Shown: one piece after another, positions 12,558 to 20,391 of the stretch
Layout of the letters: every line of letters starts with the position of its first letter
Numbering within the stretch: the stretch's first letter is position 1
DNA from: Sandaracinaceae bacterium
Lineage (GTDB): Bacteria; Myxococcota_A; Polyangia; Polyangiales; Sandaracinaceae
Direction of reading: 5' to 3'
Assembly: GCA_040218145.1 (NCBI GenBank)
Contig: JAVJQK010000105.1
Span: 124,001 to 188,000 of the forward strand
Length of the DNA: 64,000 nt
Made by a program: the position numbers and the translations under genes
Notes under the pieces: generated by a model
Told to the model about the DNA's origin: nothing
The model's input: the letters and a program-made list of their open reading frames with translations, nothing else
Database searches by the model: none

Positions 12558-12586
12558 GGAGTACCGGCCGGCGCGGGGTGGGTCAA
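12558..12586 (-). promoter_or_regulatory. Candidate sigma70-type promoter of nrdJ
   Basis: On the minus strand TTGACC (12581-12586) and TACTCC (12558-12563) are separated by 17 nt. The -35 element matches consensus at 5 of 6 positions; the -10 is poor. The NrdR-like boxes begin 10 bp downstream, overlapping the expected start site. Confidence 0.4.
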
Positions 12587-12935
12587 GGGCCCTTTTGGAG
12601 CCCCGATGTCGATTTCTGAATTGACTCGTGATTTCCATGGCTTGCCTGTGTATCTCACCGGAAACCGACCCCCACTTCGGGGCCTGTGGGCGAGACGTAT
12701 CAGTGACGACCCAAAACGCATGCACCGTCACGTAAGGTCACTGCGTGAAACCTACTACTGGTTGTGGTGCGGCCCCAAAAAAGTGGCAGATGTGGGGTGG
12801 GTGGCGTCTGTTCAGGTCATGGCTCGCAGAAGAGACCGCGTCCAGTTCGCGACGGATCAGACGTGCGACCGGGGCTCGACGGATCCGTCGCGATCGCTCC
12901 CGTCACAATCGGTCACATGCTGGAAATCATGGAAG

Positions 12936-12968
12936 AAAAAACGCCGACCCGCGGGCGCGGTGTCGGCG
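12936..12968 (-). terminator. Intrinsic terminator of the 13066-13551 gene
   Basis: Reading the minus strand, a strong GC hairpin (CGCCGAC paired with GTCGGCG, plus an inner C/G-rich pairing, 12942-12968) is followed directly by six T residues (12936-12941). This is a canonical Rho-independent terminator about 100 nt after the stop of the small membrane protein gene. A second, T-less 7-bp hairpin lies at 13025-13044. Confidence 0.8.
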
Positions 12969-13065
12969 TCGATCTCCCCTCGCGAGCCCCTCGATCGGAC
13001 GATCTGGGGGCTCTCCAGGGGCCTCCGACGGGTGAAACCGTCGGTCTGTCTCAGAACGGGTGTCG

Positions 13066-13551
13066 TCAGGCGGGGACGCGGTGCACGACCACACCGTCCG
13101 GACGACGCTCCTCGCCCCGACGCTTCCGGGGGGTGTAGTCGTACTCGTAGACGTGGATGTGCCGGGCGGACTCGGTCTCTCGGGTCTCCGACGGAAGCCG
13201 ACTCGGCGAGCGCAGCACGTGGAGCAGCCAGTAGGTCGGGACCGCGACGGGCGCGGCCACGAGGAACGCGGCGCCCCAGGTCAGCTTGTGGCGGCGCTCG
13301 AGGTTCGGGTTCCGCATCAACAGGTGCCCATAGATGAGCAGCGTGATGAACTGGGCGAAGACGTGGGTGTACGCCAGGATGGGCAGCGTCTCGTAGAGGA
13401 GGGCGCTGCTCCCGGTGATCGCGCCGAGGATGCCCACCGTCGCGAGGGCCATCAACAGCGCGAGCGGGACGATGGCGAGGAGCCCGTACCCGGCGCGGCG
13501 GCTCGATGACCAGGTCCACGGCATGACTTTGGAGACGAATTCGGTGTGCAT
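13066..13551 (-). CDS. Small integral membrane protein, unknown function
   Basis: 161 aa from the ATG at 13551. Three or four hydrophobic helices are evident: about residues 18-40 (LLAIVPLALLMALATVGILGAI), 45-65 (TLPILAYTHVFAQFITLLIYG) and 80-100 (WGAAFLVAAPVAVPTYWLLHVL). A basic cytoplasmic tail with SARHIHVYEYDYTPRKRRG follows. I do not recognise a family. It appears monocistronic, with its own terminator. The upstream neighbour is the divergent AIM24 cluster. Confidence 0.7.
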   Translation of the reverse strand: MHTEFVSKVMPWTWSSSRRAGYGLLAIVPLALLMALATVGILGAITGSSALLYETLPILAYTHVFAQFITLLIYGHLLMRNPNLERRHKLTWGAAFLVAAPVAVPTYWLLHVLRSPSRLPSETRETESARHIHVYEYDYTPRKRRGEERRPDGVVVHRVPA

Positions 13552-13727
13552 GACTCGGCTACGCACCACGATCCGTTCCAGTCGCCCGCCCCGCGCCCGC
13601 AGCGGCTCCAATCGAGGCACATCGCCACGCCCCTGCGAGACCGCCCCAGCGCGCCCTGGCTGAACCCCTCCCTCATTGCCAACCGGCGCCGCGCCGCGGT
13701 ACATACCGGCCGACGATCGGGGGACGC

Positions 13728-14486
13728 ATGCAAGCGCAAGCAGCTCAGCCCTCTGGGGGCCAGCCCGCGGCGGGCAACCTTTCGACGGGCGTCGCGCACG
13801 AGATCACCCACGGGCCTTCCTTCGCCATGCTCCGCGTGGACCTGCAGCCGGGTCAGACGCTGGTGGCCGAGGCCGGCTCGATGGTGGCGCGCCACCAGCA
13901 CGTGGGCATGGAAGTGAAGATGAACGCGGGCCGCAGCGCCGGGCTGTGGGCGATGATGAAGGCCTTCGTCATCGCGGTGATCCGCAAGCTGGTCGGCGGC
14001 GAGACCTTCTTCGTCAACCACTTCACCGTCCCGCAGCCGGGCAGCGTGTGGGTGGCGCCGACGATGAGCGGGCAGGTCACGCACCGCCGGCTCGCCGGGG
14101 AGACGCTCACCCTCTCGAGCGGCGCCTACGTCGCGTCGGTCGGTGACGTCGACATGAAGATGAAGTTCGGCGGCCTCCGGTCGATGCTCGCCAAGGAGGG
14201 GGCGTTCTTCCTCCAGGTCGGCGGGCACGGCGACCTCTGGTTCAACAGCTACGGGGGCATCGAGGCCATCGACGTCGACGGGCCGTACATCGTCGACAAC
14301 GGCCACCTCGTCGGCTTCGAGGGCAACCTGCGCTTCGACATCAAGGGCGCGGGCGGCGGGCTGATGGGCCTGATGGCGTCCGGCGAGGGCCTCGTCTGCG
14401 AGTTCAACGGGCAGGGCCGCGTGTACATCCAGTCGCGCAACCCCGCGACGCTCGTGGACTGGCTCACGCGGATCATGCCGGGCTGA
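13728..14486 (+). CDS. AIM24 family protein, copy 1 of 3
   Basis: 252 aa from the ATG at 13728. AIM24/TIGR00266 hallmarks are ITHGPSFAMLRVDLQPGQTLVAEAGSMVA, GGETFFVNHFT, SSGAYVAS, GAFFLQVGGHGDLWFNSYGGIEAIDV, NGHLVGFEGNL and GEGLVCEFNGQGRVYIQSRNP. The fold is a beta sandwich related to TRAP; in mitochondria the family affects inner-membrane organisation, and in bacteria the role is unknown. Relative to copies 2 and 3 it has about 20 extra N-terminal residues rich in Gln/Ala/Gly. It begins an apparent operon with copies 2 and 3 (gaps 11 and 5 bp). Confidence 0.9.
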   Translation: MQAQAAQPSGGQPAAGNLSTGVAHEITHGPSFAMLRVDLQPGQTLVAEAGSMVARHQHVGMEVKMNAGRSAGLWAMMKAFVIAVIRKLVGGETFFVNHFTVPQPGSVWVAPTMSGQVTHRRLAGETLTLSSGAYVASVGDVDMKMKFGGLRSMLAKEGAFFLQVGGHGDLWFNSYGGIEAIDVDGPYIVDNGHLVGFEGNLRFDIKGAGGGLMGLMASGEGLVCEFNGQGRVYIQSRNPATLVDWLTRIMPG

Positions 14487-14497
14487 GGGGGAGAGAC

Positions 14498-15184
14498 GTG
14501 CCGCAGATCGACATCGGATACCGCCCCGCGCACTCGCTCGCCAAGGTCACGCTGCAGGCCGACGAGTCCATCGTCGCCGAGTCCGGCGCCATGGTCGGCA
14601 TGAGCACCAACGTGCAGATGCAGACCCAGTCGCAGGGCGGCCTCATGGGTGGGCTCAAGCGCATGTTCGGCGGCGAGTCCTTCTTCCGCAACACGTTCAC
14701 CGCGCAGAACGGGCCGGGCGAGGTGCTCCTGGCCCAGGCGCTCTGCGGGGACATGGCCGTCCTGCCGATGACGCCGCAGGGCTACTACATCCAGAGCTCG
14801 GCCTACGTCGCCTCCACACCCGACGTGGAGGTCACCACCAAGACCGGCGGCTTCAAGGGCTTCTTCAGCGGCGCCGGCGTCTTCATCCTCCAGGCGACGT
14901 CGCCGCAGCCCGATCACGGGCAGCTCGTCGTCGGCGCCTTCGGCGGGCTCGAGCCGCTCACCTGCGACGGCAACATGGTCATCGACACCGGTCACCTCGT
15001 CGCGTGGGACGCGAGCCTCCAGTACTCCATCGGCAAGAGCGGCGCGGGCTGGATCGCCTCGTGGCTCTCGGGAGAGGGCCTGGTCTGTCACTTCAGCGGC
15101 CAGGGCCGCATCTGGATCCAGTCGCGCAACCCGGGCGAGTACGGCCAGTCGGTCGGCTCGATGCTCCCGCCGAGGAAGGGCTAG
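14498..15184 (+). CDS. AIM24 family protein, copy 2 of 3
   Basis: 228 aa from a GTG at 14498 with a GGGGGAGAG ribosome-binding site just upstream. It has the same block order as copy 1: ADESIVAESGAMVGMSTN, GGESFFRNTFTAQNGPGEVLLAQ, IQSSAYVASTPDVEV, GFFSGAGVFILQATS, DTGHLVAWDASLQYSI and SGEGLVCHFSGQGRIWIQSRNP. No signal peptide. Divergence from its neighbours is large enough that this is an old triplication, perhaps forming a hetero-oligomer (inference). Confidence 0.9.
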   Translation: MPQIDIGYRPAHSLAKVTLQADESIVAESGAMVGMSTNVQMQTQSQGGLMGGLKRMFGGESFFRNTFTAQNGPGEVLLAQALCGDMAVLPMTPQGYYIQSSAYVASTPDVEVTTKTGGFKGFFSGAGVFILQATSPQPDHGQLVVGAFGGLEPLTCDGNMVIDTGHLVAWDASLQYSIGKSGAGWIASWLSGEGLVCHFSGQGRIWIQSRNPGEYGQSVGSMLPPRKG

Positions 15185-15189
15185 CCGTC

Positions 15190-15873
15190 GTGCGCTACGA
15201 GATGAAAGACAAGCCCGACTTCACGATGGTGAAGTTCACCTTCGACCAGCCGGGGGAGCAGGTCGTGGTCGAGTCGGCGGCGATGGTCGCGCGCTCGAGC
15301 AGCATGCGCATGGAGACGAACATGCGCGGCGGCATGCTCGCGGCGGCCAAGCGAAAGCTCATGGGGGGCGAGAGCCTCTTCCAGAACACCTTCACCTCCA
15401 GCGCGCCCGGCGAGACCCTCTACGTCGCGCCCGCGCCCGAGGGGGACGTCGAGGCGCTCGAGCTCGACGGCTCCACCCCGATCATGATGAGCAGCGGCGC
15501 CTACCTCTGCTCTTCACCGACCGTGCAGCTCGACACGAAGTGGGGCGGCGCGAAGGGCTTCTTCAGCGGCACCGGCATGTTCCTCCTCAAGGCAGAGGGC
15601 ACGGGGCCGGTCTTCTTCTCCTGTTATGGCGGCATACACGCGGTCGACGTCGGACCCGGCGGCTACATCTGTGACACCAGCCACGTCGTCGCCTTCACGG
15701 GCGGCCTGCAGTACGACGTGCAGAAGATCGGCGGCATCAAGAGCCTGTTCTTCAGCGGCGAGGGGCTGGTGTGCAACTTCCAGGGCCAGGGCCGGCTCTG
15801 GATCTCGACCCGCAACCCGTCCTCGCTCGCGTCGTTCATCCAGCCGTATCGACCGGTGCAGCGCTCGAACTGA
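15190..15873 (+). CDS. AIM24 family protein, copy 3 of 3
   Basis: 227 aa, starting at GTG 15190, 5 bp after the stop of copy 2 (ATG at 15202 is an alternative). Conserved blocks are EQVVVESAAMVARSSSM, GGESLFQNTFTSSAPGETLYVAP, MMSSGAYLCSSPTVQLDTKWGG, GTGMFLLKAEGTG, DTSHVVAFTGGLQYDV and GEGLVCNFQGQGRLWISTRNP. The next gene starts 1 bp after its stop, so the exported nucleotidase-like barrel protein is probably the fourth gene of the operon. Confidence 0.9.
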   Translation: MRYEMKDKPDFTMVKFTFDQPGEQVVVESAAMVARSSSMRMETNMRGGMLAAAKRKLMGGESLFQNTFTSSAPGETLYVAPAPEGDVEALELDGSTPIMMSSGAYLCSSPTVQLDTKWGGAKGFFSGTGMFLLKAEGTGPVFFSCYGGIHAVDVGPGGYICDTSHVVAFTGGLQYDVQKIGGIKSLFFSGEGLVCNFQGQGRLWISTRNPSSLASFIQPYRPVQRSN

Positions 15874-15874
15874 C

Positions 15875-18301
15875 GTGCGCCTCTGCGTCTCCTTGTCGGT
15901 CCTCCTCGCGACGCTGGCCGTCGTGGCGCCGGCGCGCGCGCAGCGGATCCAGACCATCGCCCGCGTGATCGCGACGAGCGACGTCGACGGCCGCTTCGCG
16001 CGCCCGATCTGCGATCGCGGCGACGACCTCCGCGCCTCCGATCACGCGGCCTTCACGTATGCGCTTCACCGCACGGCGCGTGATCCCGACCAGCCGATGG
16101 TGGTCGACATGGGCGGGCTGCTGACCCCGCACGGGGTCGCGCGCTACGCGGCGGCCGAGCGCCCCAGCTCGCTCGCGGTGATGGTGCGCGACCTCGGCTA
16201 CCGCGCGCTCGGGTTCGGGCTCAACGATCTCGCGGCGCCCCGAGAGGGCATGCTGAACGTCGTCCGCGAGCTGCGCGAGCGGGGCATCCCCATGATCGCC
16301 TCGAACCTGCGCTGCGGGGAGGAGGCGGCGGCGCTCTGCGAGCTGCTCGTGGACGCGAGCGACGGCCCGTCGATGCACGTGGTCAACGGTCGGCGCATGG
16401 CGGTGCTGTCGGTGCTGCGGACCAACGCGACCGATCTCGTGGCGCCCGATCGAGCCGGGGGCGTCCACTTCGATCCTCCGAAGGAGACCCTCGAGCGCCT
16501 CACGCGGCTCGCGCGCGATCAGGGCGCGGAGTTCGTCATCGCCATCGTCGACGCGCAGATCGCCGGGGGCCCGATCGCGCTCGCCACCGAGCTCGGCGAC
16601 TCGCGCAACAGCCCGAACCTCCTGCTCGTGTCGGGCGACGACGACATCCTCTTCGCGCGCCCGTCGACGGTGCGACCGGTGCTCGTCGGCACGCCCACCC
16701 AGGACGCGGTCGAGGTGCGCATCCGCGAGAGCAACGAGATCCGCGACGGCTACGAGATGCTCGCGCAGCCTCTCGAGGGCCGAGGCATCACCGTCGGCGA
16801 GCCCGTGCTCGACTGGATCGACCGCATCGGGGAGAGCTACTGCGCCGCGTGGGGGCGGCCTCTCGCGGGCGGACGGATCGCCGCGGACGAGGAGATGACC
16901 TTCGACGCCATGCTGGAGCTCGTCGCGCGCATCATGCGTGAGCGCACCGGCGCGGACGTCGCGGTCCTCAACCGCCAGGCGCTCGACGGGCGGTGGCGGC
17001 CGGCGCACGCCGACGCGCTGACCGCGAGCGACGTCTTCATCGCCATCGAGTACGACGAGCCGCTCGAGGTCGCGGCGGTCAACGACACGTGGTTGACGCG
17101 GCTCGCGCGCGCGGCGCAGGACGGCGGGCGCTTCGTGACGCCGGGGCTGACCTGGACGGGCACCGGGGCCGCGACCCGGGTGAAGGTGGGCGGTCACGCG
17201 ACCGAGGGCCGCGCGAGCTACCGCGTCGTGACCATCCGGTTCCTGGCCGCGGGCGGCGACGGGCTGCTGCCCGCGCTCCCGTCTGGCTCGAGCTGGGAGA
17301 TCGTTCCGTCCGGAGGGCAGGGCGACGACGACGAGACGGCGACGCTCCGCAACGTGGCGCTCGACCACTTGCAAGAGCCGAGCGACCAGGATCCCCGTCA
17401 GGCGCTCGGAGATCCGGACGCCACGCTCGAGTGGATCTTCCGCGCCGACGCGGATCTGACCTTCGCCGGCTCGAGCATCGACAACCCCCAGCGCCGCTGC
17501 CCGTTCGATCCTCTCGATCCGCCGCCGGACGCGAGCGTGACTTGCGATCCGATGAGCGGCCTCGTGGTCGACGCCGAGGGGAACCCGACGAGCGCCTACT
17601 CGACGACCCAGCTGACGCAGTCGGACGTGATGACCTTCGGCTTCAACCTGGACCTCGCGGCCAACGCCGCGGCGCCCGACTGGACCTGGCAGAACACGGG
17701 GAGCGTGCTCTACCGGACCGCGTGGACGGAGACGGCGCAGACCTTCACCGAGGCGGCCGATCAGATCCGGGCTCGCTCCGCGCTCTCCTGGCGAGGCCTG
17801 CGCAGAGGCGACGCGGAGCTCTGGTACCTGCCCGATCCGACCGTCGACCTCTTCATCGAGTCGGAGATCACCGAGCCGGACAACCGGGACTACCACTGGT
17901 TCCTGACGCGTCCCACGCTCGGCTTCCGCTTCCAGCTGCGGGACAAGCTCCAGCTCCAGCTCAACGGCGGCTTCCAGGTCCAGCTCTTCGACCCCGAGCG
18001 CGAGGTCGAGCCCGGTGTCGGCGCCACCCTGACCCTGCAGCCGTGGGATCTGCTGAAGGTCGAGAGCCGCTTCGCGCGCCTCGGCTTCACGTTCGATTAC
18101 TTCCTCGCCGATCTCGGTGACGACAACCGAGGCGCGCTCCGTGGCTCGCTCGACGCCTCCTACGATCTCGCGGGTCCGCTCGCGCTCGCGTTCCGGATGG
18201 AGCTGCTGCTGCAGCACGAGCGCAACCAGGACGTCGGCGCGGCGGTGAGCATCACGGCGGGGATCCGCCTGGGCAGCCTGGGCCGCGCCGTCGGGCCCTG
18301 A
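15875..18301 (+). CDS. Exported 5'-nucleotidase-like pseudoenzyme fused to a beta-barrel-like C terminus
   Basis: 808 aa from GTG 15875, with a signal peptide (LSVLLATLAVVAPARA, cleavage near residue 22). Residues 25-550 follow the layout of UshA-type metallophosphoesterase/5'-nucleotidases, including the C-terminal domain (DVFIAIEYDEPLEVAAVND). However, the metal-ligand motifs are changed: ATSDVDG at 33-39 replaces NDxHG, DMGG at 78-81 replaces DxGD, GLND at 115-118 replaces GNHE, and SGDDD replaces GGHTH. Residues about 590-808 alternate polar and hydrophobic residues with aromatic belts and end in a strand, like an outer-membrane barrel. Function unknown, likely non-catalytic. It converges with the ExbB-like gene at 4 bp. 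Confidence 0.72.
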   Translation: MRLCVSLSVLLATLAVVAPARAQRIQTIARVIATSDVDGRFARPICDRGDDLRASDHAAFTYALHRTARDPDQPMVVDMGGLLTPHGVARYAAAERPSSLAVMVRDLGYRALGFGLNDLAAPREGMLNVVRELRERGIPMIASNLRCGEEAAALCELLVDASDGPSMHVVNGRRMAVLSVLRTNATDLVAPDRAGGVHFDPPKETLERLTRLARDQGAEFVIAIVDAQIAGGPIALATELGDSRNSPNLLLVSGDDDILFARPSTVRPVLVGTPTQDAVEVRIRESNEIRDGYEMLAQPLEGRGITVGEPVLDWIDRIGESYCAAWGRPLAGGRIAADEEMTFDAMLELVARIMRERTGADVAVLNRQALDGRWRPAHADALTASDVFIAIEYDEPLEVAAVNDTWLTRLARAAQDGGRFVTPGLTWTGTGAATRVKVGGHATEGRASYRVVTIRFLAAGGDGLLPALPSGSSWEIVPSGGQGDDDETATLRNVALDHLQEPSDQDPRQALGDPDATLEWIFRADADLTFAGSSIDNPQRRCPFDPLDPPPDASVTCDPMSGLVVDAEGNPTSAYSTTQLTQSDVMTFGFNLDLAANAAAPDWTWQNTGSVLYRTAWTETAQTFTEAADQIRARSALSWRGLRRGDAELWYLPDPTVDLFIESEITEPDNRDYHWFLTRPTLGFRFQLRDKLQLQLNGGFQVQLFDPEREVEPGVGATLTLQPWDLLKVESRFARLGFTFDYFLADLGDDNRGALRGSLDASYDLAGPLALAFRMELLLQHERNQDVGAAVSITAGIRLGSLGRAVGP

Positions 18302-18305
18302 TCGA

Positions 18306-18677
18306 TCAGACCTCGGCGGGTCGCGTGTCGGCGACGCGGCCGGGCTCGTGCCCCCCGCGCAGGTGCGCGACGAGCAGGCAGAGCATCGTCAGCATCGAGA
18401 TGATCAGCGCGGCGACGAGGTTGTTGAGCGCCTCGTCCAGCCCGACGAGGAACAGCCCGTCGTCGCCCGCGGTCTGGATGTACTCCGCCGCGGCCTGCAG
18501 GCCCGTGACCGTGCCGAGCGCGCCGGCGGCCAGGGTCAGGCCTATCAACCAGGCCGCGGTGGTCACCCGGCGGCGTTCGGGGCTCCGGATCTGGCGAACG
18601 CCCACGAAGAGCGCGGCCAGACCGAAGGCGAGGGTGGGAATGATGCCGAAGCCGGCCTCGTGAATGAACTGAAACAT
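18306..18677 (-). CDS. Small MotA/TolQ/ExbB-like membrane protein
   Basis: 123 aa from the ATG at 18677, with AGGAGG 5 nt upstream. There are three hydrophobic segments (FGIIPTLAFGLAALFVGV, TAAWLIGLTLAAGALGTVTGL, ALNNLVAALIISMLTMLCLLVAHL). The GTVTGL motif followed by a GL-x-EAL-x-NL helix resembles the proton-channel region of ExbB/TolQ/MotA, although the protein is about half their length. No ExbD/TolR partner is adjacent. It may be a channel subunit or a structural relative; moderate confidence in the family. Confidence 0.62.
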   Translation of the reverse strand: MFQFIHEAGFGIIPTLAFGLAALFVGVRQIRSPERRRVTTAAWLIGLTLAAGALGTVTGLQAAAEYIQTAGDDGLFLVGLDEALNNLVAALIISMLTMLCLLVAHLRGGHEPGRVADTRPAEV

Positions 18678-18727
18678 GTGTCCTCCTGCCAGCTCCGACA
18701 GCCGACCGTCGGACGCGTTCCGACGTT

Positions 18728-19120
18728 CTATTCGCGGAAGACGCAGCCCATCGCGGTGCCGCCCGCGCCGCGCACCTCGAGCTCCACGCAGCTGTAGGCG
18801 GGCACGGCGGCGGTGGTGTCGGTGGCCGCTTCCGCCGGCCGGCACTCGGCGTCGCTGCCGCACTCGACGACGCAGATGCCGCCGTCCGTCTCGACGCAGC
18901 GGCTCCCCGCGAGGCAGTCCTCGTCGGAGTCACAGCCGTTGGCGCAGTACCCCGCGGGCCAGTTCTCGCCGTCCCGACACACGGACTGGATGTCGCAGTC
19001 CGCGCTCGTGACGCAGGCGCCACCGACCCAGTCGCCGCCGTTCCCGACCGCGCTGTTGCAGCCGACGACGGCGAGGGCGACGAGGGGCAGCATCCACCAG
19101 GCGAGTCTCTTCTCGAGCAT
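18728..19120 (-). CDS. Cys-rich lipoprotein
   Basis: 130 aa from the ATG at 19120, with AAAGGAG 6 nt upstream. The N terminus is a lipoprotein signal with lipobox VVGC. The mature part holds evenly spaced Cys pairs (CVTSADCDIQSVCRDGENW, CDSDEDCLAGSRC, CVVECGSDAEC), a pattern common in secreted myxobacterial proteins that form disulfide knots. Probably anchored to the outer or inner membrane and exposed to oxidising conditions. No known function. Confidence 0.75.
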   Translation of the reverse strand: MLEKRLAWWMLPLVALAVVGCNSAVGNGGDWVGGACVTSADCDIQSVCRDGENWPAGYCANGCDSDEDCLAGSRCVETDGGICVVECGSDAECRPAEAATDTTAAVPAYSCVELEVRGAGGTAMGCVFRE

Positions 19121-19264
19121 TCCGCTCTCCTTTCGGCGCGGGGGTGCCGCGCGAGGCGCGGATCCTACGCAAATCACGGCGGATTTGTCGAGTGGTGGAA
19201 AATACTACCCCGGGCGGCCGTATAGTGTGGTTTGCTTCCCCGGAACAGTGAGAGAGGAGTCCGC

Positions 19265-19603
19265 ATGGGTGACAAGAAACTGAAGGACGAAGACATCTCG
19301 AGTGAGCGCCGCGTGGGTCGGCGTGGTGCCCTCGGCATCCTCGGCGTCGGCCTGGCCGGCAGCGCCGTCGCGGTGGCGGCGGGCGTGGCGGCTCCTGCGC
19401 CGGCGGCGGCCAAGGCGAGCGACAGCGACTCGGGCGGCGGCTCCGATCCGGCCGGTCGCGGTCGCACCGGTCACACCGATCGTGACAGCGGCTCGCAGGC
19501 GGACGCGGCGGGCCGAGGCGTCTGCGCCGAGCGTGGTCACACCGACAGCGACACCGGCGGCAACGCCGACGCTGCAGGTGGCGGTCGCGGTCCCTGCCGC
19601 TGA
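19265..19603 (+). CDS. Tat-exported Gly/Asp-rich repeat peptide
   Basis: 112 aa from the ATG at 19265 (GAGAGGAG upstream). Residues 15-45 carry a twin-arginine signal (RRVGRRGALGILGVGLAGS) with an Ala-rich c-region ending near APAAA. The short mature part contains two copies of a GHTDxDxG...ADAAGxGRG unit separated by a Cys, and ends in PCR. No domain is recognised. Low-complexity Tat substrates of this kind may be cofactor-binding or crosslinked peptides, which is speculation. A TATAGT hexamer at 19221-19226 may be its -10, but no good -35 is seen. Confidence 0.6.
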   Translation: MGDKKLKDEDISSERRVGRRGALGILGVGLAGSAVAVAAGVAAPAPAAAKASDSDSGGGSDPAGRGRTGHTDRDSGSQADAAGRGVCAERGHTDSDTGGNADAAGGGRGPCR

Positions 19604-19646
19604 TCTGAGAGCCGGAACCTGAGCGCGCCGCGGGCGTCTCGTCCCC

Positions 19647-20306
19647 GTGCGCCGCGGCTCCGCCCTCGCGATCGCGTCGGTCGTCCTCTTCGTGACGGCC
19701 GGCGCGTTCGTGCGTCTGGCCCGCCCCGCGCCGCCGAGGGTCCGGGCGGGGCTGACCAAGGGCGCACCAAAAGACGTGACCCCCGCCTGGTTCGGTCACT
19801 GGATCTGGAGCGCCGCGATCGAAGGCGACGAGATGGTGACCCGGATCACGCCTTCGGACCTCGTGACCAAGGTCGGGCCCACGGGGTGGCCGGGCTGCCC
19901 GCCAGGCATCGTCTGCACCCGTCACGGTGTGCGCAGCCTGGTGTTCGGCGAGGACGGCACGTTCCTCTATGCCGCGCACCCGTGGACCTCGTCGGACTTC
20001 CAGCAGCGCGGCAGCTGGATCGACGGCGCCGTCCAGGTCGACAGCAGCTTCTCCTGCGCGCACCCACGCTGGCGCGCCCCACCCACGCCGCTGACCCCCG
20101 TGCACGCCGAGCGCCGCGGCGCCCGCCTGTGGGTCGCCATCGGCCACGACGAAGACGCCCCGCTCCCCTTCGCACCGCGACCCACGGGCCGCTGGTGGGT
20201 CTTCCGACGCGTCAGCCGCAGCCGCTTCGCCGCGCTCTTCCCGCGCCTCTGCCAGCCCGAGCCCAGCGCGTCCTGCCACTGGCTCTGCTTCGCGCCCCTA
20301 CCCTGA
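19647..20306 (+). CDS. Membrane-anchored hypothetical protein
   Basis: 219 aa from GTG 19647. Residues 5-25 (ALAIASVVLFVTAGAFVRL) form a single signal-anchor; the remainder is extracytoplasmic, with many Trp and two probable disulfides (CPPGIVC, CQPEPSASC...C). No family recognised. It lies 43 bp after the Tat peptide gene and could be in its operon. A long hairpin follows its stop. Confidence 0.6.
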   Translation: MRRGSALAIASVVLFVTAGAFVRLARPAPPRVRAGLTKGAPKDVTPAWFGHWIWSAAIEGDEMVTRITPSDLVTKVGPTGWPGCPPGIVCTRHGVRSLVFGEDGTFLYAAHPWTSSDFQQRGSWIDGAVQVDSSFSCAHPRWRAPPTPLTPVHAERRGARLWVAIGHDEDAPLPFAPRPTGRWWVFRRVSRSRFAALFPRLCQPEPSASCHWLCFAPLP

Positions 20307-20322
20307 CATCGGCTGCGACGAC

Positions 20323-20382
20323 GGGGACGATCCTATTCATTCGTCATACTCGCGAGAATGACGAATGAATAGGATCGTCCCC
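20323..20382. terminator. Long perfect inverted repeat between convergent genes
   Basis: Two 25-bp arms (starting GGGGACGATCC and ending GGATCGTCCCC) are perfectly complementary and enclose a 10-nt centre that itself pairs (CTCGCGAG). The arms include AT-rich CTATTCATTCGTCAT, unlike the surrounding GC-rich DNA. It sits 17 bp after a plus gene and 9 bp before the end of a minus gene, so a bidirectional terminator or a mobile hairpin element (REP-like) is likely. Confidence 0.75.
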
Positions 20383-20391
20383 GAGCCGCCA

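Larger units (their letters stand above)
12308..13065. other. Long non-coding stretch upstream of nrdJ
   Basis: About 760 bp with no ORF of convincing codon use; the open frames here lack the G/C third-position bias of real genes. It holds, from low to high coordinate: a hairpin at 12377-12396, two NrdR-like boxes, a candidate nrdJ promoter, a 7-bp inverted repeat at 12701-12743 (CAGTGAC and GTCACTG), a third ACTGGTTGTGG motif at 12757-12767 on the plus strand, and terminator structures of the convergent-side gene at 12936-13044. The stretch 12780-12930 shows nothing I can name. Confidence 0.6.

Noticed and set aside
12701-12743. 7-bp inverted repeat CAGTGAC/GTCACTG as a replication or regulator site
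   Set aside because: Arms are short and 29 bp apart, with no DnaA boxes or AT-rich unwinding region; recorded only as part of the intergenic description.
12540-13337. Overlapping plus-strand frames in the nrdJ upstream region as a possible gene
   Set aside because: Third-position G/C bias is absent, no ribosome-binding site, and a terminator and promoter signals lie inside.
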